Positions 45,405-53,757 of a stretch of DNA of 64,000 bases are shown in pieces (the stretch's first letter is position 1; each line of letters begins with the position of its first letter). A program made the position numbers and the translations under genes. Source of the DNA: Ruegeria sp. Ofav3-42 (lineage in GTDB: Bacteria > Pseudomonadota > Alphaproteobacteria > Rhodobacterales > Rhodobacteraceae); contig NZ_JAKRGB010000009.1 in NCBI RefSeq assembly GCF_022347725.1, forward strand, positions 1 to 64,000, read 5' to 3'. Under the pieces are notes generated by a model. It saw only the letters and a program-made list of their open reading frames with translations, was not told the origin of the DNA and did no database searches.

Positions 45405-46381
45405 CTTGCGGCGACGTTCTCAGCGATCATCGAAATCATCTCAAACATCACCGCCGCTGCGGTCAGCGCGGTGATGTTGTTCGGACTGTCCTTGGTCGGC
45501 ATCATGCAGACCACATCGCCGCCCACAATATTCAACCCACGCGCCGCGCGCAGAATGCCAACAGCCTCATCAATATCGAACCCCTTCTCGCCGGGCTCCA
45601 GATTGGACACAGCAGGCGCCACGGTCGGGTCGAGGCAGTCCAGGTCGAAGGTGATATAAACCGGCCGGTCGCCCAGAACTTCTTTGGTCTGCGCCACGAC
45701 ATCTTCAAGCCCGCGCTGGCGGAATTCGCGCATGGTGACGATGTTATAACCATAGTCGTAGGATGGCTGCAGCCAGTCCAGACTGCGCGGATGGCCCCGC
45801 AGCCCGATCTGCATTGACCGTGTCGGATCGACCTGCCCCTGATCGGCCAGATACGCGCCCCAGTGGGCCGCCGACTTTTTGGCGCCCAGAAAGTGGTCGA
45901 CCTTGGTGAATACATCCGTATGTGCGTCAAGGTGCAGGAAACTGACCGGCTGGCCACCTGCAATCTGGCCACGGCCCAGCGCCTGCACAATCCCGCCGGT
46001 AATGGAATGGTCTCCGCCGACAGAAACGGGGCGTGCTCCGGCCGCATCGATATCCTTGTAGAATTCGGTGATGCGCTCGATGCAGTCCTCGTTGTCGTTA
46101 GCCTTTGGAAACGGCACATCTCCCACATCCGCAATCCGCGCACTGTTCCAAGGGTCGATTTCGAATACCGAGTGCACCCGCCGCTGTACAGCCGAGACAT
46201 GGCGCAAAGCGCGCGGACCCAGATGCTGATCCCTTTCGGTCGTGCCATTGCCGGTCGAATGTGGCACCCCCACCAGCGCGATATCCTGCCCCTCAGGTCC
46301 GACATTGGGGCAACGGAACAGGGTGGGGACACCCCACCAATACAGATTTTCCATCATAGATTTTTCGTAACGGTCGGTCAT
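45401..46381 (-). CDS. ureohydrolase (agmatinase/arginase family), copy 2
   Basis: A 326-residue ureohydrolase-family protein. Metal ligands are intact: GGDHSITGG, LHLDAHTDVF and FDLDCLDPTVAPAVSNLEPG. It differs from copy 1 in the specificity loop (APAVSNLEPG instead of PGTGTPEIGG) and carries an insertion before the DAHTD motif's partner (HWGAYLADQGQVDP). The pair is therefore not a recent duplication. It is on the same strand as proW/proV/proX and is preceded by the strong terminator of that operon, so it has its own promoter or readthrough. Possible activities are as for copy 1; a two-subunit enzyme made of both is conceivable but unsupported. Confidence 0.85.
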   Translation of the reverse strand: MTDRYEKSMMENLYWWGVPTLFRCPNVGPEGQDIALVGVPHSTGNGTTERDQHLGPRALRHVSAVQRRVHSVFEIDPWNSARIADVGDVPFPKANDNEDCIERITEFYKDIDAAGARPVSVGGDHSITGGIVQALGRGQIAGGQPVSFLHLDAHTDVFTKVDHFLGAKKSAAHWGAYLADQGQVDPTRSMQIGLRGHPRSLDWLQPSYDYGYNIVTMREFRQRGLEDVVAQTKEVLGDRPVYITFDLDCLDPTVAPAVSNLEPGEKGFDIDEAVGILRAARGLNIVGGDVVCMMPTKDSPNNITALTAAAVMFEMISMIAENVAAS

Positions 46382-46393
46382 GATTTCCCTCGA

Positions 46394-46427
46394 TCAAAGA
46401 AAACGCCCCCGATCTGAACCGGGGGCG
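46394..46427 (-). terminator. strong rho-independent terminator after proW
   Basis: On the minus strand, 8 bp after the proW stop, an 8-bp GC-rich stem (46404-46411 with 46420-46427) is followed by TTTTCTTT. It is a classic intrinsic terminator for the ProXVW operon. Confidence 0.85.
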
Positions 46428-46434
46428 CAAGTAT

Positions 46435-48024
46435 TCAGATTTTTTCGTCTTCTCGCCGGAAAGCCCCTTGCACGATCCGGTCCATGACCATGGCCAGGAA
46501 CAGAATTGCAAACCCGCCCAGCAGGCCCGGCCCTTTGGCGGCGTATTGCAGTGCTTCAAGGATTTCCTTGCCCAATCCACCGCCGCCAATCAGCGAGATG
46601 ATGACGACCATCGACAGGCACATCAGGATGGTCTGGTTCACACCTGTCATGATCGATGGCAGCGCCAGCGGGATCTCGACATCCTTCAGCAATTGCCATT
46701 TCGAAGCCCCGAATGCGACCGCCGCCTCTTTGATGCTTTCCGGAACGCCGCGCATCCCCAAAGCCGTCAGGCGGATCACCGGCGGCATGCCAAAGATGAT
46801 CGTGGCCAGAATGCCCGGCGGGTTGCCGGTGCCAAAGAAGGCGATAATCGGGATCAGGTAAACAAAGGCCGGAAGCGTCTGCATCAAGTCCAGAACCGGT
46901 TCGGCGGCACGATAGGCGCGTTTGGATTTACCGAACCAGATACCCAACGGGATGCCGAACACAACGCACAGCAACACTGCCGCGCCAACCAGAGCCACAG
47001 TTTCCATTGCCACATCCCAGTAACCCAGCAAAGCGATGTAGGCCAATGACGACGCGGTAAAGATCGCCACCCTCGGTCCAGCCGCGCGCCACGCGGTCAC
47101 GCAGATCACAAGCATTACAACCGGCCACGGAGAGCCGATCAGCGCAACCGTCAGCGCATCCAGAACTGATCGCACGCCGGCCACGATCCCGTCGAACACG
47201 TCACCCCCGGCCGCGGCGGCCGCGTCGATCTGCGCCTCCATCCAGCTTGCAAGATTTGAGAATATAGTTCCGTTGCCCTCACCCAGTATCATCTCGGATA
47301 CTTCCTGCTCGGGGAATGCATCCAATAACGGCAGTGAGGCGTTTACGGTGAACTTGTATACGATCAAAGGTCCAATGGCGGCGATCAGCACCGCACCCAA
47401 AACCGTGTTGCGGGTAGAACGGCCACTTTCGGTGCTGTTCGGATCAGTCCTCCAGTTCGAGTACTGCTTTTCGTATACGCGGTCCGCATAGAACCCTTGC
47501 ACCAGCTTGAAGACCAGCAGCATCAGCAGACCCGTCACCATGATGCCCAATGCTTCGGACTGAGCGGCGGCTGCTTTTTCAAAGCTGGAATCGGCGGCTT
47601 TCTGGATATTCGCAGCCAGCTTGTTAAAGCGATCGATATCCGCTTTTTCGGTAGCATCCGCCGCCCGGGCCAACAACTCGTCCGCGCGCGCTTGCTGACG
47701 CGCGGCGCGTTCCGCCAGATCGGCACCGGGGTTACCCCATGCGCCGCGCCCAATTTGAACCCAGGCGATGATTTCCAGGATCAGGAACGTCCAGAACATT
47801 CCCCAGATCGCGCGTGAGGCTGACCAGAACGGTCCCAGCACAGCCGCCCAAATATTGAACGTGTTGGGTACTCCGCTGGTGGCGTCGTGGATTTTGTGAA
47901 ACGCCTTGACGTAGTAGTCACCATTCGGCCCTACAAACTCATGGATGGAACGGTCCAGTGCCTCGCGGTCGACTTCGATGTCTGAGGCGGCTGTGACTTT
48001 CACTTCTGTGGTTGCATCAGTCAT
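46435..48024 (-). CDS. proW: betaine/proline-type ABC transporter permease with N-terminal extension
   Basis: A 529-residue ProW-like permease. The C-terminal 300 residues are the ABC permease domain (GVRSVLDALTVALIGSPWPV onward) with the EAA-type loop GMRGVPESIKEAAVAFGASK. The first 230 residues are unusual: a hydrophobic segment near 45-65, an Ala/Glu-rich coiled-coil-like stretch (AERAARQQARADELLARAAD, about 78-125), then two more membrane segments (about 135-155 and 185-205). Normal ProW has about 350 residues. The start at 48024 overlaps proV by eight bases; an upstream in-frame Met is not needed. It imports quaternary ammonium compounds with ProV and ProX. Confidence 0.87.
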   Translation of the reverse strand: MTDATTEVKVTAASDIEVDREALDRSIHEFVGPNGDYYVKAFHKIHDATSGVPNTFNIWAAVLGPFWSASRAIWGMFWTFLILEIIAWVQIGRGAWGNPGADLAERAARQQARADELLARAADATEKADIDRFNKLAANIQKAADSSFEKAAAAQSEALGIMVTGLLMLLVFKLVQGFYADRVYEKQYSNWRTDPNSTESGRSTRNTVLGAVLIAAIGPLIVYKFTVNASLPLLDAFPEQEVSEMILGEGNGTIFSNLASWMEAQIDAAAAAGGDVFDGIVAGVRSVLDALTVALIGSPWPVVMLVICVTAWRAAGPRVAIFTASSLAYIALLGYWDVAMETVALVGAAVLLCVVFGIPLGIWFGKSKRAYRAAEPVLDLMQTLPAFVYLIPIIAFFGTGNPPGILATIIFGMPPVIRLTALGMRGVPESIKEAAVAFGASKWQLLKDVEIPLALPSIMTGVNQTILMCLSMVVIISLIGGGGLGKEILEALQYAAKGPGLLGGFAILFLAMVMDRIVQGAFRREDEKI

Positions 48025-49054
48025 TTTTGCCCCCCTGAATACCGCGCAGCAGACGCGGCTTGGTAACGACCCCCACATCGCTGCCTGAATCGGTAATGAT
48101 GACCGGTAGGTCCGTATTGACCGCAAGATCGATCAACTGGTCCAGATCTGCACCTTCATCCGCGCGCGGCGCGCCTTCGGTGGGGCCAGAATAGCTGTCG
48201 ATCGGCTGCATGATCGAATGCGCCTTGACCAGTTTGAGTTTGGAAATGCCCTGCACAAATTCGCGCACATAGTCGTCGGCAGGGTTCATGACGATGTCTT
48301 CGGGCGTGCCAATCTGAACGATCACGCCATCTTTCATGATGGCGATGCGGTGGCCGATGCGGATGGCCTCGTCCAAATCATGCGTAATGAACAGTGTGGT
48401 CTTTTGCAACTGCGCCACCAGCGCCTTAAACTGATCCTGCAGCTGCAGCCGGATCAAAGGATCGAGCGCCGAGAACGGCTCATCCATCAACAGAATTTCA
48501 GGGTCCGAGGCCAGCGCACGTGCAATCCCCACCCGTTGCTGCATGCCGCCCGACAATTCCTTGGGCAAGCGGTCCTCATACCCTGTCAGATCCACCAGCC
48601 CCAAGGCGTGGTCAGAAACCGCCCAGCGCTTGGACTTGGACACTTTGCGAATTTCCAGCGGGTAAGCCACATTGTCCCGAACCGAGCGGTGCGGCATCAG
48701 CGCCATATGTTGAAACACCATCCCGATTTGCATGGCCCGGATGCGGCGCAGCTCGGCCTCGGAAATCTTGGACACGTCGTGTCCCAGAATCTCAATCTTA
48801 CCGGCGGTGGGTTCAATCAGGCGATTGACGTGCCGCACCAGCGTTGATTTGCCCGACCCCGACAGGCCCATGATGCAGAAAATCTCGCCCCTTGGCACTT
48901 CGAAGGTCGCGCCCTGAACGCCGACCACACAATTGAATCTCTCCAGAACTTCAGGCTTGCCTATGCCTTCGTTCCGAACGGCTTCCATGGCTTCTTCGGC
49001 TCGGGCGCCAAAGATCTTCCAGACATCCGTCAGTTTAACGACTGTTTCGGTCAT
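48017..49054 (-). CDS. proV: betaine/proline-type ABC transporter ATP-binding protein
   Basis: A 345-residue ABC ATPase of the ProV/OpuAA group. Walker A is GLSGSGKS (about 62-69), the Q-loop region follows in MVFQHMALMPH, the signature is LSGGMQQR (about 165) and Walker B is ILLMDEPFSALDP. The C-terminal 60 residues (after QGISKLKLVKA) resemble a single shortened CBS-like domain, which in OpuA-type systems senses ionic strength. It lies 77 bp downstream of proX, with a hairpin between, and overlaps proW by eight bases. Confidence 0.92.
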   Translation of the reverse strand: MTETVVKLTDVWKIFGARAEEAMEAVRNEGIGKPEVLERFNCVVGVQGATFEVPRGEIFCIMGLSGSGKSTLVRHVNRLIEPTAGKIEILGHDVSKISEAELRRIRAMQIGMVFQHMALMPHRSVRDNVAYPLEIRKVSKSKRWAVSDHALGLVDLTGYEDRLPKELSGGMQQRVGIARALASDPEILLMDEPFSALDPLIRLQLQDQFKALVAQLQKTTLFITHDLDEAIRIGHRIAIMKDGVIVQIGTPEDIVMNPADDYVREFVQGISKLKLVKAHSIMQPIDSYSGPTEGAPRADEGADLDQLIDLAVNTDLPVIITDSGSDVGVVTKPRLLRGIQGGKND

Positions 49055-49065
49055 TTTTGTCCCTT

Positions 49066-49103
49066 TGATGCAAAACAGGCCGCCGGGCTATCCCGACGGC
49101 CTG
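49066..49103 (-). terminator. intercistronic hairpin between proX and proV
   Basis: A 12-bp stem with one mismatch (49076-49087 with 49092-49103) and four-base loop, followed on the minus strand by TTTT. It lies 28 bp after the proX stop inside the operon. Probably a partial terminator that raises ProX relative to ProV/ProW. Confidence 0.75.
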
Positions 49104-49131
49104 TCCGAGTTTCAGTTCCGAAGGGCGTCAA

Positions 49132-50082
49132 TCACTCGGACATCCAACCCAGAACGGCATCTTCATTTGCGCCAACCCATTCCTCTGCATAGGCCGCTGG
49201 TTCCTTACCGTCGATCACCAGAGCATAGGTCATCGCCGAAACCGTATCGGTATCCAGTTTCATGTTGGATAGCATACGGGCGACTTCGGGGTACTCTTCC
49301 TCAAGGGACTTTGCGTAGTGCAGATGCAGATAGGCCAGATCCCAGGCAACACCGGCCTCGGATTTTTCCAGCCAGTCCGGATCGTCTGTCGGTTGCAACA
49401 CGTTCCATTTCGCCGCGTCGTAGGCGGGCTCTTCCAGCACCTGCAACTCATGCAATTCAAACACGTAATGCGGGGTGTAGCAGAACCCGACCCACGCATC
49501 ACCAGCCTTGATCGCGTTGTCGAGGTTGGCATAGGCGACGGTTTCGTCGATCTCGGTCAGTTCAAAGACCTGATCATAGCCGTAGGATTTGGCCCGGATT
49601 TTCTCGACATTGGTCGAGGCCCAGCCCGGCGCGCCGATCCATAGCTCACCCTGTCCATCACCATTGCTGTCAAACAGCGCCGCGATGTCCGGATTGGTCA
49701 GATCGTCGATTGACTTGATACCGTTGGCATCCGCGGTCGCCTTGTCCACGCACATCCCCTGAAAGGCTTCGACGCCATTGGGGTTGAACGCGACGGTTCC
49801 TTTATCTGTGACGTAAGTGTCGTGCAGGTTTTTCTGGTTCGGCATCCACACTTCGGGGTGGACGTGCATGGCACCAGAATCCATCGCCTCGAACACGATC
49901 GGGTTGGTGCCGTTCTGAAGTTCAACCTCAAGCCCGAGGTTCTGTTCAATCGCAACCTTCAGAATATGCGCTGTCGCATTAACCGAAGGCCAGTTCGGCA
50001 CGCCGATCACAATATCAGCGGCAAGAGCTGGTCCGGCGATCGCAACGGACGCGCCTCCCAGTAACGTGGCTAGTTTGTTCAT
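49132..50082 (-). CDS. proX: betaine/proline-type periplasmic binding protein
   Basis: A 316-residue binding protein of the OpuAC/ProX family with a signal peptide (MNKLATLLGGASVAIAGPAL, cleavage after ALA). Aromatic residues likely to cage a quaternary ammonium group are visible in VPNWPSVNATAH, HPEVWMPNQ and GAPGWASTN. The start at 50082 is fixed by GGAGACACC just upstream; the longer frame to 50247 is not used. Whether it binds glycine betaine, choline, proline betaine or another methylated amine is open. Neighbouring demethylating enzymes suggest a catabolic rather than osmotic role. Confidence 0.88.
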   Translation of the reverse strand: MNKLATLLGGASVAIAGPALAADIVIGVPNWPSVNATAHILKVAIEQNLGLEVELQNGTNPIVFEAMDSGAMHVHPEVWMPNQKNLHDTYVTDKGTVAFNPNGVEAFQGMCVDKATADANGIKSIDDLTNPDIAALFDSNGDGQGELWIGAPGWASTNVEKIRAKSYGYDQVFELTEIDETVAYANLDNAIKAGDAWVGFCYTPHYVFELHELQVLEEPAYDAAKWNVLQPTDDPDWLEKSEAGVAWDLAYLHLHYAKSLEEEYPEVARMLSNMKLDTDTVSAMTYALVIDGKEPAAYAEEWVGANEDAVLGWMSE

Positions 50083-50359
50083 TTGGTGTCTCCATGTTGG
50101 GCGTCCGCGGTGCTGATCTTTTACCCGTGGGCAGTGGTGCACCTTGCAAACCAAGTCGGGAAGACGATACTTCCCCTGTTTTTGGCCACCGGCGCGTTGC
50201 GCCAGGCTGGCCGGAAAATTGAAACATGCAGACGCGCCACCCATCAAGAGTTACGTCCATAAGGCGCTTGTATTCGAGATTATCGTAGACATATTTCGAT
50301 TTACCCGGAACTGCGACTGAACAGGCGTCACATCAGGAACCAGCGCAAGAAATTTGCCG

Positions 50360-51232
50360 TTAAACCGCACCCTTTTCTAGAATGTAGGTAACGGCCTCTT
50401 GGGTCAGATTTTTAAACCGCGCGCGCTCGTTTACATAAAGACAGACCTGACGTTGATCAGGCAAGTCCTCGATTTCGCGAAACGCGGTCGCTTCTGGGAT
50501 GAATTCGGCAACCGTTTGCGGCAGGACAGTGACCCAATCCCCGGTCCGGACCATCGTGATCAAGGAATGGGTATTGTGAATGGTAACGTCCGCCTGCGCC
50601 TCGGACTCGTGAAACCGCGGCGACTGGATATGTTCACACAGCGCATTTCGGATGAATGGCACCGATAAAACCTGTTCAATCGTCGGAGGCACCGGCTGAG
50701 TCATCAGTGGATGATCGGACGCGCAGACAAGACCGAACCTGTCCTGGAACAGAGGAATCGACCGGACACCGTTCAGCGCGTGCTGCCCCGATGCGATACC
50801 GATATCTGCCTTGCCCTCGACCAACGCGTCCAAAACCTGCTGCGTGTCGGTGTCGCGCAGCTCGACCTTCACACCGGGAAAGCGCTGGGTGATGTGCGCC
50901 AACACCTTTGGAAACACCAATGCAGCGACCGATGGCACCGACACGATGCGCAACAGCCCGTGTTCGGCTTTGGCGGCCGCCTCAATTTCAAGAATGGTCT
51001 GGTCGAACTGCCGCACCTGTTTCAACGCCGTTTCAAAGACTTGCATGCCCAGCGGAGACAGCTGGTTTTTGCGCTCTCCCTCAAACAGCTTCTTACCCAG
51101 ATGTTCCTCAAACTGCTTGAGGGTCATCGATACCGCCGACTGGGTCCGGCCCAGCCTGTCGGCAGCTTCGACCAGATTGCCGGTTTGGGCGACGGTGCAA
51201 AAACACCGCAATGTCTCGATCTTGATCGCCAA
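50360..51232 (-). CDS. LysR-family regulator of the adjacent five-gene operon
   Basis: A 290-residue LysR-type regulator. The HTH is near the N-terminus (FCTVAQTGNLVEAADRLGRT; AVSMTLKQFEEHLG) and a substrate-binding-like effector domain follows (LLRIVSVPSVAALVFPKVLA onward). It is divergent from the aldehyde dehydrogenase gene across about 100 bases that hold LysR-type dyads, so it most likely activates that operon. The proX gene lies 277 bp further on the same strand and could also respond. Confidence 0.9.
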   Translation of the reverse strand: MAIKIETLRCFCTVAQTGNLVEAADRLGRTQSAVSMTLKQFEEHLGKKLFEGERKNQLSPLGMQVFETALKQVRQFDQTILEIEAAAKAEHGLLRIVSVPSVAALVFPKVLAHITQRFPGVKVELRDTDTQQVLDALVEGKADIGIASGQHALNGVRSIPLFQDRFGLVCASDHPLMTQPVPPTIEQVLSVPFIRNALCEHIQSPRFHESEAQADVTIHNTHSLITMVRTGDWVTVLPQTVAEFIPEATAFREIEDLPDQRQVCLYVNERARFKNLTQEAVTYILEKGAV

Positions 51233-51255
51233 GCTTCACCTTTTCTGAAGTTTAA

Positions 51256-51284
51256 TCAATTTATTTGAGTTTGACTGATATCAA
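51256..51284. promoter_or_regulatory. LysR-type boxes upstream of the five-gene operon
   Basis: Two adjacent dyads with the same half-sites: TCAA-N5-TTGA (51256-51268, a T-N11-A box) and TTGA-N6-TCAA (51271-51284). They lie midway between the divergent LysR and aldehyde dehydrogenase genes, as expected for recognition and activation sites of the adjacent regulator. Confidence 0.6.
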
Positions 51285-51334
51285 CAAATAAAGCCATCCT
51301 GCGCCAGACCTATTTTATGACTCTGAGGCGCATC

Positions 51335-52780
51335 GTGACCAAACTGAACCTGATCGCCGGCGAATGGCTGGCGGGTGAATCCGAGATTGAAAACCGCAAC
51401 CCTTCGGACCTGAGCGATCTGGTCGGCATGTTCGCCCAGGCCAGCGCCGACCAACTCGAAGCAACGCTGGATCAGGCCCGCGTTGCGCAGGCGGAGTGGG
51501 AAGCCTACTTGCCCGAGCGCAAACAGGCTGTCCTGATGAACATCGGCAATGAGTTGATGTCGCGCGCCGAAGAGCTGGGAACGTTGCTGTCCCGCGAAGA
51601 AGGCAAGCCGCTGGCCGAGGGCAAAGGCGAGGTTTATCGCGCCGGTCAGTTCTTCACCTACTATGCTGCCGAGTGCCTGCGACAGATCGGTGAAAACGCG
51701 GACAGCGTGCGCCCCGGCGTGGAAATCGACGTGCGCCGCGAAGCCGTGGGTGTGGTGGCCATCATCAGCCCGTGGAACTTCCCGACCGCGACTGCCTCGT
51801 GGAAGATCGCTCCGGCGCTGTGCTATGGCAACGCGGTTGTTTGGAAGCCCGCCAACATCACGCCGGCCTCTGCCGTGGCCCTAACCGAAATCATCGAGCG
51901 TCAGGACATTCCCAAAGGTCTGTTCAGCCTCGTGATGGGCTCGGGTCGGTCGATTGGCCAACGTCTAGTGGAAAGCCCCAAGGTCAATGCGATTTCCTTC
52001 ACCGGTTCCGTTCCGGTAGGCAAGGGCATCGCGGCGGCTGCAATCCAGAACCTGACCAAAGTACAGATGGAGATGGGGTCCAAGAACGCGCTTGCTGTGA
52101 TGGACGACGCCGATCTGGATCTGGCCGTGACACTGGCACTGGGCGGCGCGTTTGGTGGCACCGGGCAGAAGTGCACCGCTTCGTCACGCCTAGTTGTGCA
52201 TGCCGGCGTGCATGATGCTTTTGTCGAAAAGCTTGTGGCAGGTGCACAGGCCATGAAAGTTGGCCACGCACTGGAAGAAGGCGTTCAGATGGGCCCGGTC
52301 GTCAGCCAACAGCAGCTGCAGGAAAACCTCGCCTATGTCGATCTGGGCAAATCCGAAGGCGCGGAACTGACCTGTGGTGGTCAGCGTCTCGAGATGCCGC
52401 ATGACGGGTTTTACATGTCTCCGGGCGTATTCCTGAACACGACCAATGACATGCGGATCAACCGAGAAGAAATGTTCGCCCCGCTCACCAGCGTCATCAA
52501 GGTTGGCAGCTATGAAGAAGCGCTGAGCGTCGTGAACGATACCAATTTCGGCCTGACCTCGGGCATCGTCACGCAAAGCCTCGCCCGCGCGACCCATTTC
52601 CGCCGCAATGCACGTACTGGCGTTGTCACCGTCAACCTGCCGACTGCGGGCACCGACTATCACGTCCCCTTCGGCGGACGCGGTGACAGCTCGTACGGCC
52701 CGCGTGAACAGGGCAAGGCGGCAGCAGAGTTCTACACGACCGTCAAAACGGCTTATATCAGCGCAGGGACACCGGTGTGA
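51335..52780 (+). CDS. NAD(P)-dependent aldehyde dehydrogenase
   Basis: A 481-residue aldehyde dehydrogenase. Catalytic features are PWNFPTATASWK (oxyanion Asn), SFTGSVPVGK (cofactor loop), VQMEMGSKN (general-base Glu) and FGGTGQKCTASSR (nucleophile Cys). The pattern GTGQKCTA is seen in alpha-ketoglutaric-semialdehyde-type dehydrogenases, but the substrate is not proven. I prefer the GTG start at 51335, with TGAGG seven bases upstream; an ATG at 51317 lacks a ribosome site. Its stop overlaps the next start by one base. First gene of a five-gene catabolic operon; it is not next to the choline genes, so a betaine aldehyde role is unlikely. Confidence 0.88.
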   Translation: MTKLNLIAGEWLAGESEIENRNPSDLSDLVGMFAQASADQLEATLDQARVAQAEWEAYLPERKQAVLMNIGNELMSRAEELGTLLSREEGKPLAEGKGEVYRAGQFFTYYAAECLRQIGENADSVRPGVEIDVRREAVGVVAIISPWNFPTATASWKIAPALCYGNAVVWKPANITPASAVALTEIIERQDIPKGLFSLVMGSGRSIGQRLVESPKVNAISFTGSVPVGKGIAAAAIQNLTKVQMEMGSKNALAVMDDADLDLAVTLALGGAFGGTGQKCTASSRLVVHAGVHDAFVEKLVAGAQAMKVGHALEEGVQMGPVVSQQQLQENLAYVDLGKSEGAELTCGGQRLEMPHDGFYMSPGVFLNTTNDMRINREEMFAPLTSVIKVGSYEEALSVVNDTNFGLTSGIVTQSLARATHFRRNARTGVVTVNLPTAGTDYHVPFGGRGDSSYGPREQGKAAAEFYTTVKTAYISAGTPV

Positions 52781-53757
52781 TGCGGATCGACGGGCTGCAA
52801 TACGCCAACTGGTCGGAGAAAATCTTCCGCCAACTGCGAGAAGGGGGCGTGGACGCGATCCATGTCACCATCTCGTACCACGAGAATTTTCGTGAAACGG
52901 TTCTGAACTTTGAAAAGTGGAACCGCTGGTTCGAACAGTACCCCGACCTGATCATGAAGGGCCGCTGGGCGCGCGATATCGAAATCGCGCGCGAATCCGG
53001 GCGGACAGCTGTGTTTTTCGGGTTCCAGAACCCCTCGCCCATCGAAGACGATATCGGGCTGGTGGAAATCCTGCACGATCTGGGCGCCCGGTTCATGCAG
53101 CTGACCTATAACAACCAATCGCTGCTGGCGACTGGCTGTTACGAGGCCGAGGACACCGGCATCACCCGCATGGGCAAGCAAGTGATCAAAGAGATGAACC
53201 GTGTTGGATTGGTGGTCGACATGAGCCATTCGGCAGATCGCTCGACCATCGAAGCCGCCGAGTTGTCCGAACGCCCCATCGCTATCACGCACGCCAACCC
53301 TCATGAGTGGTCACCAGCTCTGCGGAACAAACGCGACGCGGTGATCCGGGCCGTGACTGAAAACGGTGGGATGTTGGGCTTTTCGGTCTACCCTCATCAC
53401 CTGAAGGACAAATCCGACTGCACGCTCGAGAGCTTTTGTGAGATGATCGCCCGTACCGCCGACAAATACGGCGCACAACATCTGGGGATCGGCACTGACC
53501 TGTGTCAGGACCAACCCGACAGCATCGTCGAATGGATGCGCGTCGGTCGCTGGACCAAAGAGATCGACTATGGTGAAGGCTCGGCCAGCAATCCCGGTTT
53601 TCCACCAATGCCGGAATGGTTCCGGGACAATCGCGACTTTGGCAATATCGAAGCTGGGCTGCGCGGCATTGGCATGAACGCTGACGAAATCTCGGGTATC
53701 ATGGGCGGGAACTGGTATCGTTTCTTTGCTGAAAACTTCGGGCCGCAATCGCGATGA
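52780..53757 (+). CDS. membrane-dipeptidase (M19) family protein lacking key metal ligands
   Basis: A 325-residue TIM-barrel protein of the renal/membrane dipeptidase family M19. The family frame is clear (ILHDLGARFMQLTYNN, VVDMSHSADRSTIEAA, IAITHANPHEW, HLGIGTDL). The second-metal ligands His150 and His171 are kept. However, the N-terminal HxD pair is absent (RIDGLQY) and the bridging Glu of the IEGG-type motif is Gln83 (GFQNPS). The usual dinuclear zinc site therefore cannot form as known. It has no signal peptide. The ATG at 52780 shares its A with the stop of the aldehyde dehydrogenase gene. It probably has a changed reaction rather than ordinary dipeptidase activity. Confidence 0.8.
   Translation: MRIDGLQYANWSEKIFRQLREGGVDAIHVTISYHENFRETVLNFEKWNRWFEQYPDLIMKGRWARDIEIARESGRTAVFFGFQNPSPIEDDIGLVEILHDLGARFMQLTYNNQSLLATGCYEAEDTGITRMGKQVIKEMNRVGLVVDMSHSADRSTIEAAELSERPIAITHANPHEWSPALRNKRDAVIRAVTENGGMLGFSVYPHHLKDKSDCTLESFCEMIARTADKYGAQHLGIGTDLCQDQPDSIVEWMRVGRWTKEIDYGEGSASNPGFPPMPEWFRDNRDFGNIEAGLRGIGMNADEISGIMGGNWYRFFAENFGPQSR

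Noticed and set aside
51335..52780. reading the aldehyde dehydrogenase as betaine aldehyde dehydrogenase
   Set aside because: It is about 38 kb from the choline genes, in a different operon, and its motifs resemble semialdehyde dehydrogenases more.
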